Assembly (NCBI RefSeq): GCF_000485595.1
Contig: NW_014577165.1
Span: 295,761-359,760 of the forward strand
Reading direction: 5' to 3'
DNA: 64,000 bases
From: Priapulus caudatus
Taxonomy: Eukaryota > Priapulida > Priapulimorpha > Priapulimorphida > Priapulidae
Both the position numbers and the translations under genes were made by a program. Below the pieces are notes generated by a model that had not been told where the DNA came from, did not search any database, and was given only the letters and a program-made list of their open reading frames with translations. Each line of letters opens with the position of its first letter. Positions within the stretch are counted from its first letter, which is position 1. Positions 1 to 12,497 of the stretch are shown in pieces.

Positions 1-38
<38 letters not shown>
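1..38. repeat. (AC)n microsatellite
   Basis: An uninterrupted AC dinucleotide run opens the window. It is a simple repeat truncated by the window edge, downstream of the 3' end of WDR6. Confidence 0.95.
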
Positions 39-40
<2 letters not shown>

Positions 41-415
41 GGCAATCAGCAGAGCGTCCCATTGCGCAATTATGCGTGCGCGTGTCGCAAGATAACTGTG
101 AGAGATGGATGTCCGGACGGGTAGCCCAGCGACTCCTCGTCCGGAACCGGTCGCGTATTGCCACGGCCTATATCTTTTACCAATGTAACAATGTACCAAT
201 GGTACAATAAATTAATAAATATAGATCATGATACAGACCGATGATACAGATGTAGATAATGGTCACATTCAATCAGTAGATTCCACTAATAACCTTACTT
301 ATTTTTGTCCAGCGGCTATTGCGAGTAAGGTAATGATACTGTGCAATAAAACAAAATTCCTAGTCTAACAAACAGAGGTGCAAATCAAAAGATTAGAATT
401 ACATATATATACATA

Positions 416-421
416 TTTATT
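416..421 (-). terminator. Poly(A) signal of WDR6
   Basis: On the minus strand a canonical AATAAA hexamer lies about 40 bases past the WDR6 stop codon (TGA at 459-461). It is the nearest such hexamer and the likely cleavage/polyadenylation signal. Position and motif are seen; use is inferred. Confidence 0.6.
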
Positions 422-458
422 GGAGTTTTGAAATTAGTCTTCTAATACATAAACTCGG

Positions 459-3400
459 TCACAAGTTGTGAGTTTGCAGAACCTGCAGCCCTACTCCACA
501 CAGTCCTAAGAGCCAGTCTCCATCTCTGCAAAAAAACACATAATGCATATAATAAATAAGATGCAACAGAAACATATTTACCATTCATATTATATTATAG
601 ATTTGCTATTTGAAAAGTTTCCTAAATGTCAGTTGTGATGCCAATGTTACTGCAAGCGATTACAACAACATTAGTAAATACATTGAATCAGAGAATAATA
701 TTTATGTCTAGCAATCATAAATAAATAACATGCATTTTCAATTAGATACTGCACCAAACTTACAGCGTTTGCCATGCCTCCATCTCTGCTATATCAGCAA
801 TGTTGATGAATGTAGATGAGGTCCACTTTAACTGAAATGATAGTTTTTATGCCAGTGTGTATTTTCATTTTAGAATTTTTACTTCAGCATAGATTTTGTT
901 TTATTTACCACAGTAAATGCTGCAATGTAATAATAACAGGTAATATTTACTGACATTTTTTTTATAAAGGCAGTAGGCCTACATGCAGAAACAACTGCAC
1001 TAATACAAAAACAAATCTATAAGACCATTCTTAGAATATTCAGAACCCTAGCTGATTGCACTCACCTGGGCCACATTGTCCAAAATCTTGAATTTCCACA
1101 CAGTGAGTCGTTGGTCAATAGACACTGTGACAATCACATCACCTGGAAGGACTTTTATACCTGAAAAAAAAAGTTTTCAAACGTTTTTCCCCTTATTTTC
1201 AGTGTGTTGATTGCTGAACTTGTGCCAATCTATCAGCGATATTTTCCACTGAATTTATGTGGCAAGATTTTTGTGAATTTATGTGACAAGATGTGTTTAG
1301 ATGGAATTTATGTGGTTTGCCATTGCCTTCTGCAGAATATTTTATTTTATCATACAAGCCACGAGAAATTCACAGTCCCCCAATGTTGAGATCCAGGATT
1401 TTACACCTTGAGAAAATTCATCATCCTGGCTGGAGTTTCCTACACAGTGAACAGTGGTCACACTAACCACTGGACAACTGCAGCAATCCACCGTACACTT
1501 GAACTTCCACACGTTATTAGTATAACGCAATATATCCTGACAGCAGTACAATTATGTAGTAGTATTGAACTGGTCCATATTCGGTAACCAGTCAGAATGC
1601 AAACAAGTGCTGCAGAGCGACAGCGCTAAACTGACGTGTACTGTAGCCGGGTATTCTTCTGATAAACTCACTGGCAACCGAATCAAGTGCGCCCTCCCGC
1701 CACCGTGTTGATAGGACTGTCGTTACTATACTTAGTGACTTCGCTATATTAACGTTATCATGGTGGTGAGCGTCGTGGTGGTGGTGGGGAGAGGGTGGGT
1801 GTAGGGTGTGAGGGGGAGCTCTAATAGCAAAAGCAGTTCAGTCCTTTGTTAACAGTCAACAAATCCATATTTAACCCTCCTCTTGAGGGTCAAAAGGTTA
1901 TCAGACACTTACTCTTCGCACGTCAGCGGAAAGTCGATTTTACAGTCCTTTCAATAAAGTGATAAAAAACGATAGGTCAGCGCTGAAACAAAAAAGTTTT
2001 GCACTTGGCTCCGCTTTAGACCATGTCCCTCAGAAAATGTCTGATAATATCTGGACCTTTCCCCCACTGCCCTTTAACCGCGTGATTGTCCGGTAACTTG
2101 TAAGATTTGTGCCGCCTTTCCGTATTTCCTTCCTATACCGTAAGTCAAGGGGCCTGAAATATTCCCCCTCATTGACACATCTTGACCTTTGACCTTGACC
2201 CCCATAATTCGACCATCCCGCAGTCCTTTTTGCGAATCCCCCCCCCTACGTCGACAGCAGTTTGGCACTTGTGGCATGAATTGTTTGACACACGGACGGA
2301 TATTCATGCGATTCTACAAGCTGCATCTGACTTCGTCAGCTGAGCTAGAAAGGAGTGACTCTATCTATATGCTTTTCAATGTTCTATATGTTCCTTGGGA
2401 CACGAAACGTAAAATCAATGTTATTCTCTGTATAATGTTATGTTAAACAAGTCTGGAGCGTACCTTTCAAAGTTTTATAGATCTCTCACCTGTAATTTGA
2501 GCTGCGTGAGCAGACGCCTCCACGTGTGTACATATTATCTCCATGGTTACACCGGCATCGCGCCGAGCAGTCTGTAATACTGTGAGCCTCAGGGAATTGT
2601 CGTCACCACCGGATGCAACTAGCAGCTTATCGTCTGCATAAATCGCAAAGAATTGATATGTTATGAAAGTCATTTAATAATTGTATTTGGCAATGTTCAA
2701 AATTTTTGTAATCGCCAAATACATTGTTATTCCACGAATTCTTCTTCTTCTTATTATTATTCTTTTTATTTTTCCATGACTGCCTTTGCCATGCATCTCC
2801 TCCTTAACTATATGACCTACCGGTCTGTAATTTTGCAGGAGGCGCAGCATTAAAATTAAAGGAAGTGTATTGTGCGTTGTAATAAAGGATAACTGAAACA
2901 ATGCCTGTGCATTGTTGCATATTTCAGCCTGGACAGTGTGACTGGACAGTGCTGCCACCTATCGATCCATTACCACACCTTGCTACTAGCAGAGGGGGCA
3001 GTGAGCCTGTGCACGGGCGTATTATGACGTGTTTATCTGGTCACGTACGGGGCAAATTAGAGGTTACTCAGGGTTCTTGTTAACTTTTGACAAAGCAGGT
3101 AATTTGACAATGAATAGCAGGTAACTGTTTTTCCGGCACGGACAGTAGGGCGAGCGGCGAGGGCGCGAAGCCCTGCTAGGGGGGTCCGGGAAGCATACAC
3201 CCCCGGAAAAAAATTTCTGATTTGACCCACAAATAGCCTATTTTGATGGGTATGGTATGGGTTCTAGAATTTGGTAGTTTAGATAGGAAAATATATGCTA
3301 TTAAGTATCTATTATAAAAAGAAAAACCCGCCCGTGCACAGAGTTAGTCTTGGGTTGGAAGTATTTAAAATAAACTTCGTTTTTTCAAATATGGATTAAA

Positions 3401-6400
3401 TATTTTACCGCCTTTTAATATAGTGGGAGTTTCTCTCAAATTGATAGCCGGTAACAAATTGCACGATAGGCGGTAAAAATAACCGGTTACCGGCTATTAA
3501 CAAGAACCCTGGGTTACTGATTACGGATAGAAAAGCGACGTTGCTGTTCGGCTGCTACTAGGAACCATAACTGCGTTGCTCTCCGACCTCCCCCGCTCGC
3601 TCTCCCTGTCTCTCATACACCTACATGCCGTATAAAAATTTACCTTACTTAAAATGCAAATATCAATATTGCTCCATATAATATAATATACAGCGCGGCT
3701 GTACGCGGGCTGTAGCGCTGTAGTGCTGCTACATATGCTGAGGCGAAAGAGCGGGAAGAGAGGGAGAGGGAGGGAGAGAGAAAGAGAGAGAGACAGAGAA
3801 AGAGAGAGAGAGAGTGGGAGAGGGAGAGAAGAAAGAGAGCTAAGTGTTACATTCATACCTAGAAACCATAGTGGCCCCGATCCGCGTTCGCACGCAGAGT
3901 TTGCTACAGAATATATAAACTACTTCTAGGACTGCTATAGTAGTAGCCCGACCAGGCTTTGCGACCGATTGTTTTCTAACCCTAGCAAGACCGTTTCTTG
4001 GAGCTACTACATTAGTAAATGTATTGCCAAATACAGTGTTCGCTCTTGCAGTGAAGACAGCCATCTAGTCATATAATTATACCCACATAAATACTGCAAA
4101 AGTGCAATCGTATTTTGCATTTTTCCATTATTATTTCTTGATAGATACAAATAGGCTATGGCATTACTCTGTATCGTATATAATATCAAAGGTTTTTACC
4201 AGGTAGAGATGACAAACAAATAGAGTTAACTCCCGACTGATGTGCTGATGTAATGCAAAACATCGGTGCTTCCATCTGTTTAGGAAACATTTTTGTAGAA
4301 TCGGTGCCTTCATCATCTCTCTCACATCTCTCTTCCATGAAATTGACTACAACCTAAAGATAATTTGAGAAAAGATTACACTTTCCCCGGCTATGTGATA
4401 AAGCCGGGCCGGGCAAAAACTATGCATATATGGTTATACAAAGATTCAAATTAACATTAAACCAAGTGAACAGTTGCTACTAAAATGCGTAAGATAGCAA
4501 AACATGAACATTACAAATTTGGCATAGATTACTATCTACTTTACAATATACCAATAGTAAGTATAGTAAGTAAACAAATGTAACATTCCAAGCTCATTTT
4601 TGCAACTTAGCAGACTTACCTTTTCGACGTCCCAGAACGCAATGCAGCCATCAGTGGCAGATGTCACCAGTAGCAGTCGCTCGAAAACTCTGAGGTGTGT
4701 TACTCTGAGCACGCAGCACCCATAGAAATTACTGTATCCCAGCAACTGAAAGCCCCTGTCTTCTTCATTAAACCCAAATAGCCTGTAGCAGATGGAGGAA
4801 AAGATTACCATGATGACATTGTAAATGATCTAGGTCTTTGTATCAAACAAACCCAACTTGGTTGAATGGAGGTACTAAAATAGTATAATTATGTTACTAA
4901 TATTATCTCATTAAATCACAATTCATATTGTACTGTATGATATGAAAATATTTCAGTATTTGGATACTCAAACTAAGAAACAAATTATAAAAGGAGTCAT
5001 CATTGTTGCTTCAATTTAGAAAGCACTTTAAAGAATATAAACTTTGCCCTCTTGGCATCCTAACCTCTCCCATCATTACCTCACTAACCCATCCGAGCAA
5101 GCTGCACCGATGAAGTGCCGCACTATGACGTCATGGTCGTGATTGTTTGTCCCATTCCGGCACAGTTGTCCCGCCGACAACGACATGAACCGGGTTTCTG
5201 GGTTAACGCTCGGCGTCGCCTCCTTCCACGGCTTGTAGTTTGCCTTGCGTTTCTCACTAAGACTGATGTCACCAAGCAGCATGTACTGACAGAGGGCAGC
5301 AGTGTCCGTCACCTCGCCGAGACCGACCATAGCCGACTCGTCACCAGAGGGCGCAGCACTCGCCGCATTTCCGGCGTTTGCGGTCACCCTCCAAGCAAGC
5401 ATCTGCGCTCGTCCTCCCCCGGAGAACATCACGCGTCCGCCTTCGCTTGCCACCAGGGGGCAGCAAGGACGCGACACTGCCAGTGTGCGCACGTTCGATA
5501 TGTGATTCTGCAGCCTGTAGAGCACCTGCACTCTGGTGCCACTAGTGGCATCGCCTGAAAAACATACAATATTACGTTCAACTTTTGCTTACAACGCTGT
5601 GAGGTGCAAATTAATAAATCATTTACAACTAGGTTAACACTGTTGTTCCATAGGAAGGGTGCGTATAGAACATACATAATTCCAAGCACCAGCAAAAGGA
5701 ACCAATTCTGTACCATAACAACAACATCAGAATAGAGTCTAGAAAAAAAAGAACAATTCCTGCAGCCTCTTTCTGTTATGGATATATAAATACCAAAATC
5801 TGAAGGACAAGAAGAAGCAACTTCTGAATCACACACAATCTCCATCTAAATGACAGCTAACACAGGATAGACTATACAAGACCTTGCTTACTGCAAACTG
5901 CGGCAATGTTAATGGTTGTGTCTTCACTGGCCGTCGCGATGATTGACACAGATTGTGAGCTTCCTGCAGCCATCTTGTCATCGTTCATCCGATGGGATAA
6001 CGTGTACAGATGACACAGGCTGTTGATCTCTCTACCATGCAGCGATGGCTGAAAAGGGCACCAGGAAGGCGTGATGGATGACGGTAGGCATATACCATCT
6101 ATCGCGAGCCACACAATCATGTAAACAGTACTGGTGGTGACAATTAAGCCAAAGCAACTTTAAAAAAATCAGCGAGCCGGGATGTCGAAGCTGTTGCTAA
6201 CAGGTTAATTACTTGGATTTATCATAAAATATAATTACCCTTCATATCATGAAACCTAACGAACCTAATCCAAGAGCTACACAATCAAAATAGAAACTAA
6301 TGTTGTGCAAGTAAATATCACATATAGTATTTGGAGTATAGAAGTACAAATATTGAAGTACAAAGAATCGCATGTCTCTCGTATTTACCTTCACGACAAA

Positions 6401-9400
6401 GTCGGTTCGCAGCTGTGACTCCCCAAAGCAGACACACCCTGATTTGATGTAAGCAAAAGTAGCGACGTTACCATGGAAACGGATATCCCATGCACGATGG
6501 CCGCCACCGCATGGCACTTGCAGCAGACGACAAGCCAGTGTGGTGCTCCAGACAACTAGATTCGACTGAAAACCGTTTATAAAAAATGCAAATTAAATGC
6601 AATAATAAAAATGCAATCGATAGAGACCAAGATAGTCTTACACGCACGCCATGAATGCACTGTGTATTGGTGTGGATAACAAATACTAAACTTACTGAAT
6701 GGAATCCACAAATCCAGAGGTCATCCTTTGCTAAGATGATTTTTTCTATCCAGTCCAGACCCTTGCAGCCCTGTTGCAACACATTTTTATTTAATATTAC
6801 AATTTGAAATAGTTTTTAAACATTAATTGAGATGAAAAACTACTGGATTTTTCTATAAAGCACACATGTTTAGGGGTTTTATTTAATATTTAACAATCTG
6901 TGTTACTGCGTATCAAAAAGTAAAACAATCATAACCTTTTACCCTGTTGCTATACATCAGTTTTAGTCTACTGCTGCCATCTATCTTCCATTGACGGTAC
7001 TGCCCATCCCTGCCAGCAGTCAAGACGAGGTCGCTGCCAGACCTCAGTACATCCGTCACTCCAGCCTTACCATGCACCCTTGCAAAACTCTGCACAGGTT
7101 GCCTCCAGTCTGTACACTCAGACGTATCCTCGGCCACTGTGCTGACACCGCTTGGCTCACTCACTCTATAAGCGTGCACCGTGCCGCCCCGGTCCCCACA
7201 CACGAGCAGGCGGCCCTGCACAACCCCCGCGGTCACCCACCGCTGGCTGCAGCGCGGAAGAACGTAACGACGGAGCGTCCGCATGGACAAAGACGTGCCA
7301 GCGTCGCACACCCGCCACAATGCCAAATCACCCTCGGGTCCCGTGGAGAGGAAGGTGTCGTCGCCCGCCCAGGTCAAACCGAGGACCTTGCCCGCGTGAG
7401 CGCTCGCGTCCGCCACGTCTACGTCGGCGTCGATCGCACTCTGTAGGCAGATGTTTCCGGCGATGTCGCCGAGCAGCACCAGGTGGTGCCGTGACGCCAT
7501 GACGCTGTAGCCGCCAAAGTTGTTGCGGCCGCGCAGCAGGACCCGCCACGTCGCGCTCGCGGTGTCGTGCGAGTACAGCACTCCGCTGTCCATCATCACG
7601 AGAACGCCTCGCGCGTCGCACAACGCCACGTTGCGTGGGAAATCGACGCGACGGGACTTACGCCTCGATTCCGGCGCTGCCTCCTTCCCGGACTGCGCAG
7701 CCACTGTCCTCCCTGCCTCTGTATCCTCCTCTGCCACTGCTGTCCTCCCTGTCTCCGCTGTTGCCTCCCTCCCTGCCTCTGTATCCTTCTCTGTCCCAGG
7801 TGTCCTCCCTGCCTCCGCTGTTGGCTCCCTCCCTGCCTCTGTATCCTTCTCTGCCGCTGTCGTCCTCCCTGTCACTGCTGTTGCCTCCCTCCCTGCCTCT
7901 GTATCCTCCTCTGCCGCCGCCTCCTTCCTCGCATCTCTGAGGAAGAACTTGTCATTTAGCCACGTGTGATTGGCAATGTCACACCTCACGTTCGTGACCC
8001 CGTCGGAATCCGCAGTTTCGAGCCCCGCTGTGGAATCTGAGTGCTCTGTCTGCGGGGGCAGCGAGAGAAATTTTACTCGGCTCGGGGCGGCGTCGTCGAC
8101 GATCCAGCGACGGATGCACGCGTCGCCGCCGCCCGTCACGATGACCGTCTCCGCGGCGTTGATCGCGAGGCTCCACACGCAGCGGCCACGGTGACCCTCG
8201 TAGCGCTGCACCGCCCTGCCGCCGTAGTCCCAGACGACGCACGCCGCGTCCTCGCCGACGCTCACCAGGTGGTGCCGCAGCAGTCTCGCGCGCCACACGC
8301 GCGCCCGGTGCCCGTAGAAGACGCCGAGGAGGTGGAAGCGAGCGTCGTGTAAGCGCGAGAGGGCGCCGGTGTACGTGTAGACGCGGATGCTGCGGTCGTC
8401 CGACACAGAGCACAGTCGCGACGTCGCGACACTCACGTCAATGTCGAAGATGACGCCCTGAAACGTCGCAGGATTACATTTTTGTCATCGGAAAACAAGT
8501 TTGGCTGCTCCCTATGTCATTTATTACTGCAAAATGTGGCATTGTTGAACATCACGACTTGATGATCACAGACCTGTGTCAAAAGCGTCAATTATGCTCT
8601 ATGATCTTTGTTTATAAGGGGGAGGGGCACAGGAAACAGATGTTAGATTTGTTATACATTTTCCTATTAGGCCAGCGTTCTGGCTATTTTCCTGTTAAAC
8701 TCGACTGTTTCTTCAATGCAAATCTTGATGTTGCAAATACTCCATCCTGTTCAATTATGAAAATTTGCTCTAAATTAAACCCTAGAATGACCTGTAATTT
8801 TTGTCAGATGTCAGATATGGACAAAGGCAAAAACTAAAACCCAAAATTAGAGTGACCAACAGTACTTGCTATAAAGCAATGCAATGTGATAATGCAACTG
8901 TGAGTGGAGTGCTGCTGTTCATAGAGTTTGGGGATTACTGGGTCATATCATATAGAGAATTAAACTATAGAAGAAGACGCACGTTTTCGATACAGCTATG
9001 TTTACAGGTCTTACAATATACCAGCAAAATTGTTCCTCAAAGTGACTTGCACACTCACCTTGTGACCAGTAAGTCTATGCATCACAGAGTTCTTACGCTC
9101 ACCACCTGTGACTCGAGTATTCCACAGCAGAACTTCATTATAAACAGTCCCTGCCGCAACAACCAAGTCTGTCCAGCAGTGCCCGACCAATTTTGCAGAG
9201 TACCTGGCGTGTTAGTTAAGTTTGTAACGCTGGGCAAATTTCACCAGAGTGCAGAAGCAAATATTCATCACAGTGTCACTAATGCAGGATAGTCCAAAAA
9301 CTGTTTTTGCATATAAAAAGGATACAGGATGCAGTTCTCCTCACAGTAAACTCGTGTGAGAATGGTTTCTGATAAGCAATCCCAGTGAAGGACAACATTA

Positions 9401-10893
9401 TGTGCCAGTGCCACCGCAAGTTCCCCACAACACTCCTGCAAGCAGTTAGATTTTAACCCTATGGTGAAGATATCATGTATCATAATTCAAAAACATATGA
9501 ATGACAGATTCATTCTAATTAACATTTTATGCAATCTGATCATAAAATATACCCATACCTGATCATTTAACCAACACACATCCAAAATCCAGTCTTCAAA
9601 CTCGTAATCACTTCCAACTTTCCTCCATCTGATGTGATATGAAAACAACATACGTTATGTTAGTACAGAGTATGTTATGTGCATTATCCTTGCTCATAGT
9701 GATGGGGGGGTGAGGCGGTGATGAGGGTGAGGCGGTGATGGGGGTGAGGGGTGAGGCAGTGATGGGGGTGATGGGGTGATGGGGTGATGGGGGGTGATGG
9801 GGTGAGGCGTTATATAATATCATAAGGGTGGCATTATAAGGGTGGCATTATAAAGGCGGCATCATAATATCTGTGGACTGACCAACTACATAATTAGAAG
9901 AATAGCTACTCACCTAGAATTTACATCCGCGCAGGCAGACTCTACGATTCCTATACATTTCTGCCCATACACGCACAGAAATCTTTTACCTATAAAAATA
10001 GCAATAAAAAATAGTTAACGAGTAGGATTCCAATATTAATACAATCGTACAAACTGAAGTGTGTATTATTACACCAATTTTTAGTTTTAGCAGTTTTATT
10101 ACCATTAATAAACTCTGTCATATTCCTCAAATAAAATGACCCCAGCTACAACTGTATGCAATATAAAAAACTGTACCTGGCTTTATGCCATAGATATTGG
10201 CAGCTTTTAACACCTTGAGAGAGTCAAGGGGAGTTCCAGTGGTCAAACCATAGCTATTCAGAGATGAACCTTCACCTAGCATTAAAAAGTAATTTTGGAA
10301 TATTTTGGTACTATCTTAATCGATATAGGATCGACGGCTGCTTCTTACTGGTTTTGGATCAATTTCAGTGATAAATTTGGGTGTGACGATGGTCATAAAT
10401 AGTAGGTATAATTTAGTTGTATTATTTACGAATTTCAATTACAGTGAGAGAGCGGTGCAATCTGCATTAATATATACTATATATACTACAATATAATATA
10501 GTTAGACTTTGAGCTATCCAAATTTAAAAAATTCGAGTTGGTTGTGAGACCGACAAAGCCTGGCAAAACGTTAGACACCGTTAAATATGTTCAGGCATGG
10601 GGATGGATGATATGAAAACACTCTGAACACAGGACGCTGAAGGTATCCCAGCTTGCCTTTTGAAATTTAGAGCCTCTGATATCGCATCTGATGTCTTCTG
10701 GAGGTACAATTCTTCACAATTTACAAAGGACAAAATACCTAATTTTTAATGAGAAACTTTTCAAATTGACCCATGTTGAGCAATGCATGCATGCAGAATG
10801 CAAAGTATATTGTTTATAAATAATTATACTCACAAACTACTCTATCATTGAATTTAAAGCCACTCGGAGAGATAAATTCTGCATATTTTAATG
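459..10893 (-). CDS. WDR6: WD repeat-containing protein 6 (17 exons, 5' start uncertain)
   Basis: WDR6 is the animal homologue of yeast Trm734/Rtt10, the WD40 partner of the FTSJ1 tRNA 2'-O-methyltransferase acting on position 34. Exons from the 5' side: about 10893-10834, 10275-10177, 9989-9914, 9628-9559, 9435-9326, 9203-9059, 8457-6943, 6770-6696, 6565-6389, 6048-5892, 5554-5080, 4782-4620, 4353-4200, 2633-2490, 1160-1066, 831-764, 525-459. All internal junctions have GT/AG sites and continuous phase. Family landmarks are present: ATASEDTT (exon 10), NPETRFMSL and AACSDG (exon 11), ASGGDD (exon 14), SIDQRLTVWKF (exon 15), and the closing IADIAEME...GLQVL block. Total is about 1215 residues against about 1120 in human; the excess is mainly an acidic tandem repeat in the 1515-bp exon. 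The first exon matches the usual N-terminal segment (SPSGFKFNDRVV), but no convincing start Met lies in frame, so a further 5' exon or an unseen start is likely. Confidence 0.93.
1610..1705 (+). repeat. Interspersed repeat copy (GCGCCCTCC-type family)
   Basis: A stretch of about 95 bases in a WDR6 intron recurs at about 26530-26635, 31365-31480, 34553-34645 and partly at 62421-62460. Shared landmarks are AGCGACAGCGCT, ACTCACTGGCAA and GAATCAAG followed by a cytosine-rich end. The spread across unrelated sites shows a dispersed repeat; its class is unknown to me. Confidence 0.65.
1855..2345 (-). repeat. DR1-bearing interspersed repeat, copy 1 of 6
   Basis: First of six copies of a roughly 550-600 bp family. 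One end carries AGCTCA(T/G)CTGAC followed by GCAGCTTGTAGAATCGCATG; the other carries CCTCAAGAGGAGGGTTAAA. Internally it has TGACCTTTGACCTTGACC near 2180, a nuclear-receptor DR1-like arrangement. This copy lies in a WDR6 intron. Other copies are at 19590-20180, 31655-32220, 35590-36190, 45030-45600 and 63185-63800. Confidence 0.8.
3069..3511. mobile_element. Short non-autonomous hAT-like element (MITE)
   Basis: The element starts CAGGGTTCTTGTTAA and ends with its exact reverse complement, a perfect 15-bp terminal inverted repeat. It is flanked by GGTTACT on both sides, a 7-bp direct repeat close to the 8 bp expected of hAT insertions. It is 443 bp with no coding capacity and sits in a WDR6 intron. 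Confidence 0.85.
3745..3840 (+). repeat. GA-rich microsatellite
   Basis: Degenerate GA/GGGA purine tract in a WDR6 intron. Open frames through it encode only Arg/Glu or Ser/Leu and are not genes. Confidence 0.9.
5625..5820 (-). repeat. 190-bp interspersed repeat, WDR6 intron copy
   Basis: Reverse-strand copy of a repeat found on the plus strand at 15640-15825, 17595-17770, about 21785-21973, 23410-23620, 24545-24745 and in the duplicated block (28090-28340, 29265-29475). Landmarks are GAGGCTGCAG, GATTCTAGACTCT, TGGTTCCTTTTGCTGGTGC and CCTTCCTA(C/T)GGAACAAC. A short frame starting MVKNWFLLLV is shared between copies. The class is unknown. Confidence 0.8.
6943..8457 (-). CDS. WDR6: WDR6 large exon 7 with acidic 20-residue tandem repeat
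   Basis: This single 505-codon exon carries the central WD40 repeats of WDR6: SDDRSIRVY, GHRARVWRARLL, SVGEDAACVVWD, TGGGDACIRRW, then CGDRGG and TAGRDGQYRQW near its end. Between blades it has four copies of a 60-bp unit encoding a 20-residue Glu/Thr/Ala/Gly/Arg-rich motif around EDTEAGREAT, followed by a basic SRRKSRR stretch. Human WDR6 has only a short linker there. Acceptor at 8457 and donor at 6943 join neighbours in phase. GC content is much higher than in flanking introns. Confidence 0.93.
7700..7935 (-). repeat. 60-bp tandem repeat within WDR6 coding sequence
   Basis: Four consecutive units of exactly 60 bp, cytosine/thymine-rich on the plus strand, with CCTGCCTCTGTATCCT recurring every 60 bases. 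The period is a multiple of three, so it adds 20 residues per unit without breaking the frame. Confidence 0.92.
9700..9812 (+). repeat. G-rich minisatellite in a WDR6 intron
   Basis: Degenerate GGTGATGGGG / GGTGAGGCGGTGATG units, strongly G-biased on the plus strand. It is followed at about 9825-9860 by three copies of an 18-bp AAGGGTGGCATTAT-like unit. Confidence 0.85.
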
Positions 10894-11467
10894 GCACATT
10901 TTCTAAATTTTTGGTCTTGCAAATCTTTGCTTGGACATTTGTTGGCGGGACATACACAAAGGGTTCAATCCACCCTCCACCCACCCACATCTGCCCCCCC
11001 CCACCCAAATATCTCAACAGATTTGCACGTTTCCCAAAAATGGCCCAGGTGGTCGGCAAAAAACTCTGAAATCCGCGGATCCGGGGAAAAATTTCCATGT
11101 CTGTAATTTTGTTTTTATGTTTTATATAGTGTGTGTGTATGCCTGCATGTGTGATAGTGTGTGTTTCACTGTGTGTGTGTGTGTGCGTGCGTGTGTGCGT
11201 GCACGTGTGTGTGTGTGTGCCTGTAGTGAACATGGTCCTGTAACCATGCATGCAGTTGTTGTAACTAAACTTGGAATTTGCACAATCTTAAGACCGTGCT
11301 GCCCAAAATGCGGATTTCCCAGTTTTGATGACCAATCTCAAGATTGGGCACGCTCGATAAAAAACAGTCGCTTATTTAACTACACTTAATGGCGATTGTG
11401 GCGTATGCGAGCATAACTGGTGCAAACTAGGAAGGGATTTCTCTAATAGTTATTAAATTATCTAATA
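10894..11467. other. WDR6 upstream region with (TG)n tract
   Basis: Between the first recognisable WDR6 exon and the MITEs there is a C-rich stretch (about 10970-11010) and a (TG)n tract with GCGTG interruptions at 11128-11222. Long frames here (for example a Thr/His-rich one on the minus strand) are microsatellite products. The true WDR6 first exon or promoter may lie here, but I cannot place it. Confidence 0.5.
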
Positions 11468-12249
11468 CAGTAAAACTCGCATAAGTCCACACTTTTTGGA
11501 CCAGTATATTTGTGTCGACTTACGAAAATGACGACTTACGCGCAAGTCGTCATTTTGTCGACTTATACAATGTATGTAATGCGCGTATACACTGTATAAA
11601 CTGCCTTGCGTAGCATGACATTTGCGGTACACGTCTGCCAAATTTTCTTGGAACACTTGCTGAAAAAAATACGCTAATTCCGCGAGGCCGTGCTCTGGAA
11701 CGAAATAGTTAGTACTCTATAGCAGAATTAATTTTCAGGGAGTCACACGGACTCCTGTATATGTCAAATCAGAGTCTGACAGTAAATCAGCGAGGATTTG
11801 ACTCGATCCGGACTCGTGTTAACTTAATTTCGCACCCTGCATTGGGCTGCATACACTCTATACACTATATAATACACTGTATACAGTGGGGAATCTGGGG
11901 GCGTGAGAGCTGCGAGCTGGAAAAAAAACACAATGCGCCCAAGCAAACAATGCGATTCAAACAATCCGTCTGCGACAGCCAGCCCGTACATTCCCTATAG
12001 ACCGTACACTGCGCCATCGGCACTTCCGATGTCGACTTACAGATCGGAAATTACTGTTGTTTAATTATATTACATGGGACCTGTCTGAGGGCGTCGACTT
12101 GTATATAATGACAACTTATAAATGTCGACTTAGGTGGGGCTATTCCAATGGATTTACTATGAGTATGACAGCGAATCGGGACTTTGACTTCCATGTCGAC
12201 TTACGCAAATTGACGACTTAGACGATGTCGACTTACGCGAGTTTTACTG
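11468..12249. mobile_element. TA-flanked MITE, pogo/Tigger-like ends
   Basis: The element begins CAGTAAAACTCGCATAAGTC and ends with the near-exact complement (GACTTACGCGAGTTTTACTG). It is flanked by TA on both sides (11466-11467, 12250-12251). Several GTCGACTTA copies lie inside. At 782 bp without a transposase frame it is a non-autonomous Tc1/mariner-superfamily element; CAGT termini fit the pogo/Tigger group. Confidence 0.85.
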
Positions 12250-12497
12250 TATTATAATTTCTTATTTTAACAAAGATGCCAAACGCATTGAAGAAAGCCG
12301 ATAAGAACTAATGGTAATGATATGGTAACCTAATTATGTAACAGGTTTTGCCCAATCTGCAGATTGGTTGCCTAAACTTCGGATGCGCTGAAATGCCTAG
12401 TTTGTGCAAGATTCCAAGTTCCGGTACAGCACAGTCATTGCCGTCTACAGACTGCAAGTAGTGCCAGGAAGTAGGCCTAAGTAGTAAGACTAGTCTA

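Noticed and set aside
121-175. Stem-loop-like GC stretch as a tRNA or small RNA
   Set aside because: No tRNA cloverleaf, A/B boxes or anticodon arm could be placed.
5429-5845. Hydrophobic minus-strand frame (FLLLVLGIMYVLYAPFL) as a membrane protein
   Set aside because: It is the 190-bp interspersed repeat fused to shifted-frame WDR6 exon sequence.
7520-7969. Plus-strand Ala/Ser/Cys-Leu-rich frames
   Set aside because: Shadow of the WDR6 60-bp coding repeat on the opposite strand.
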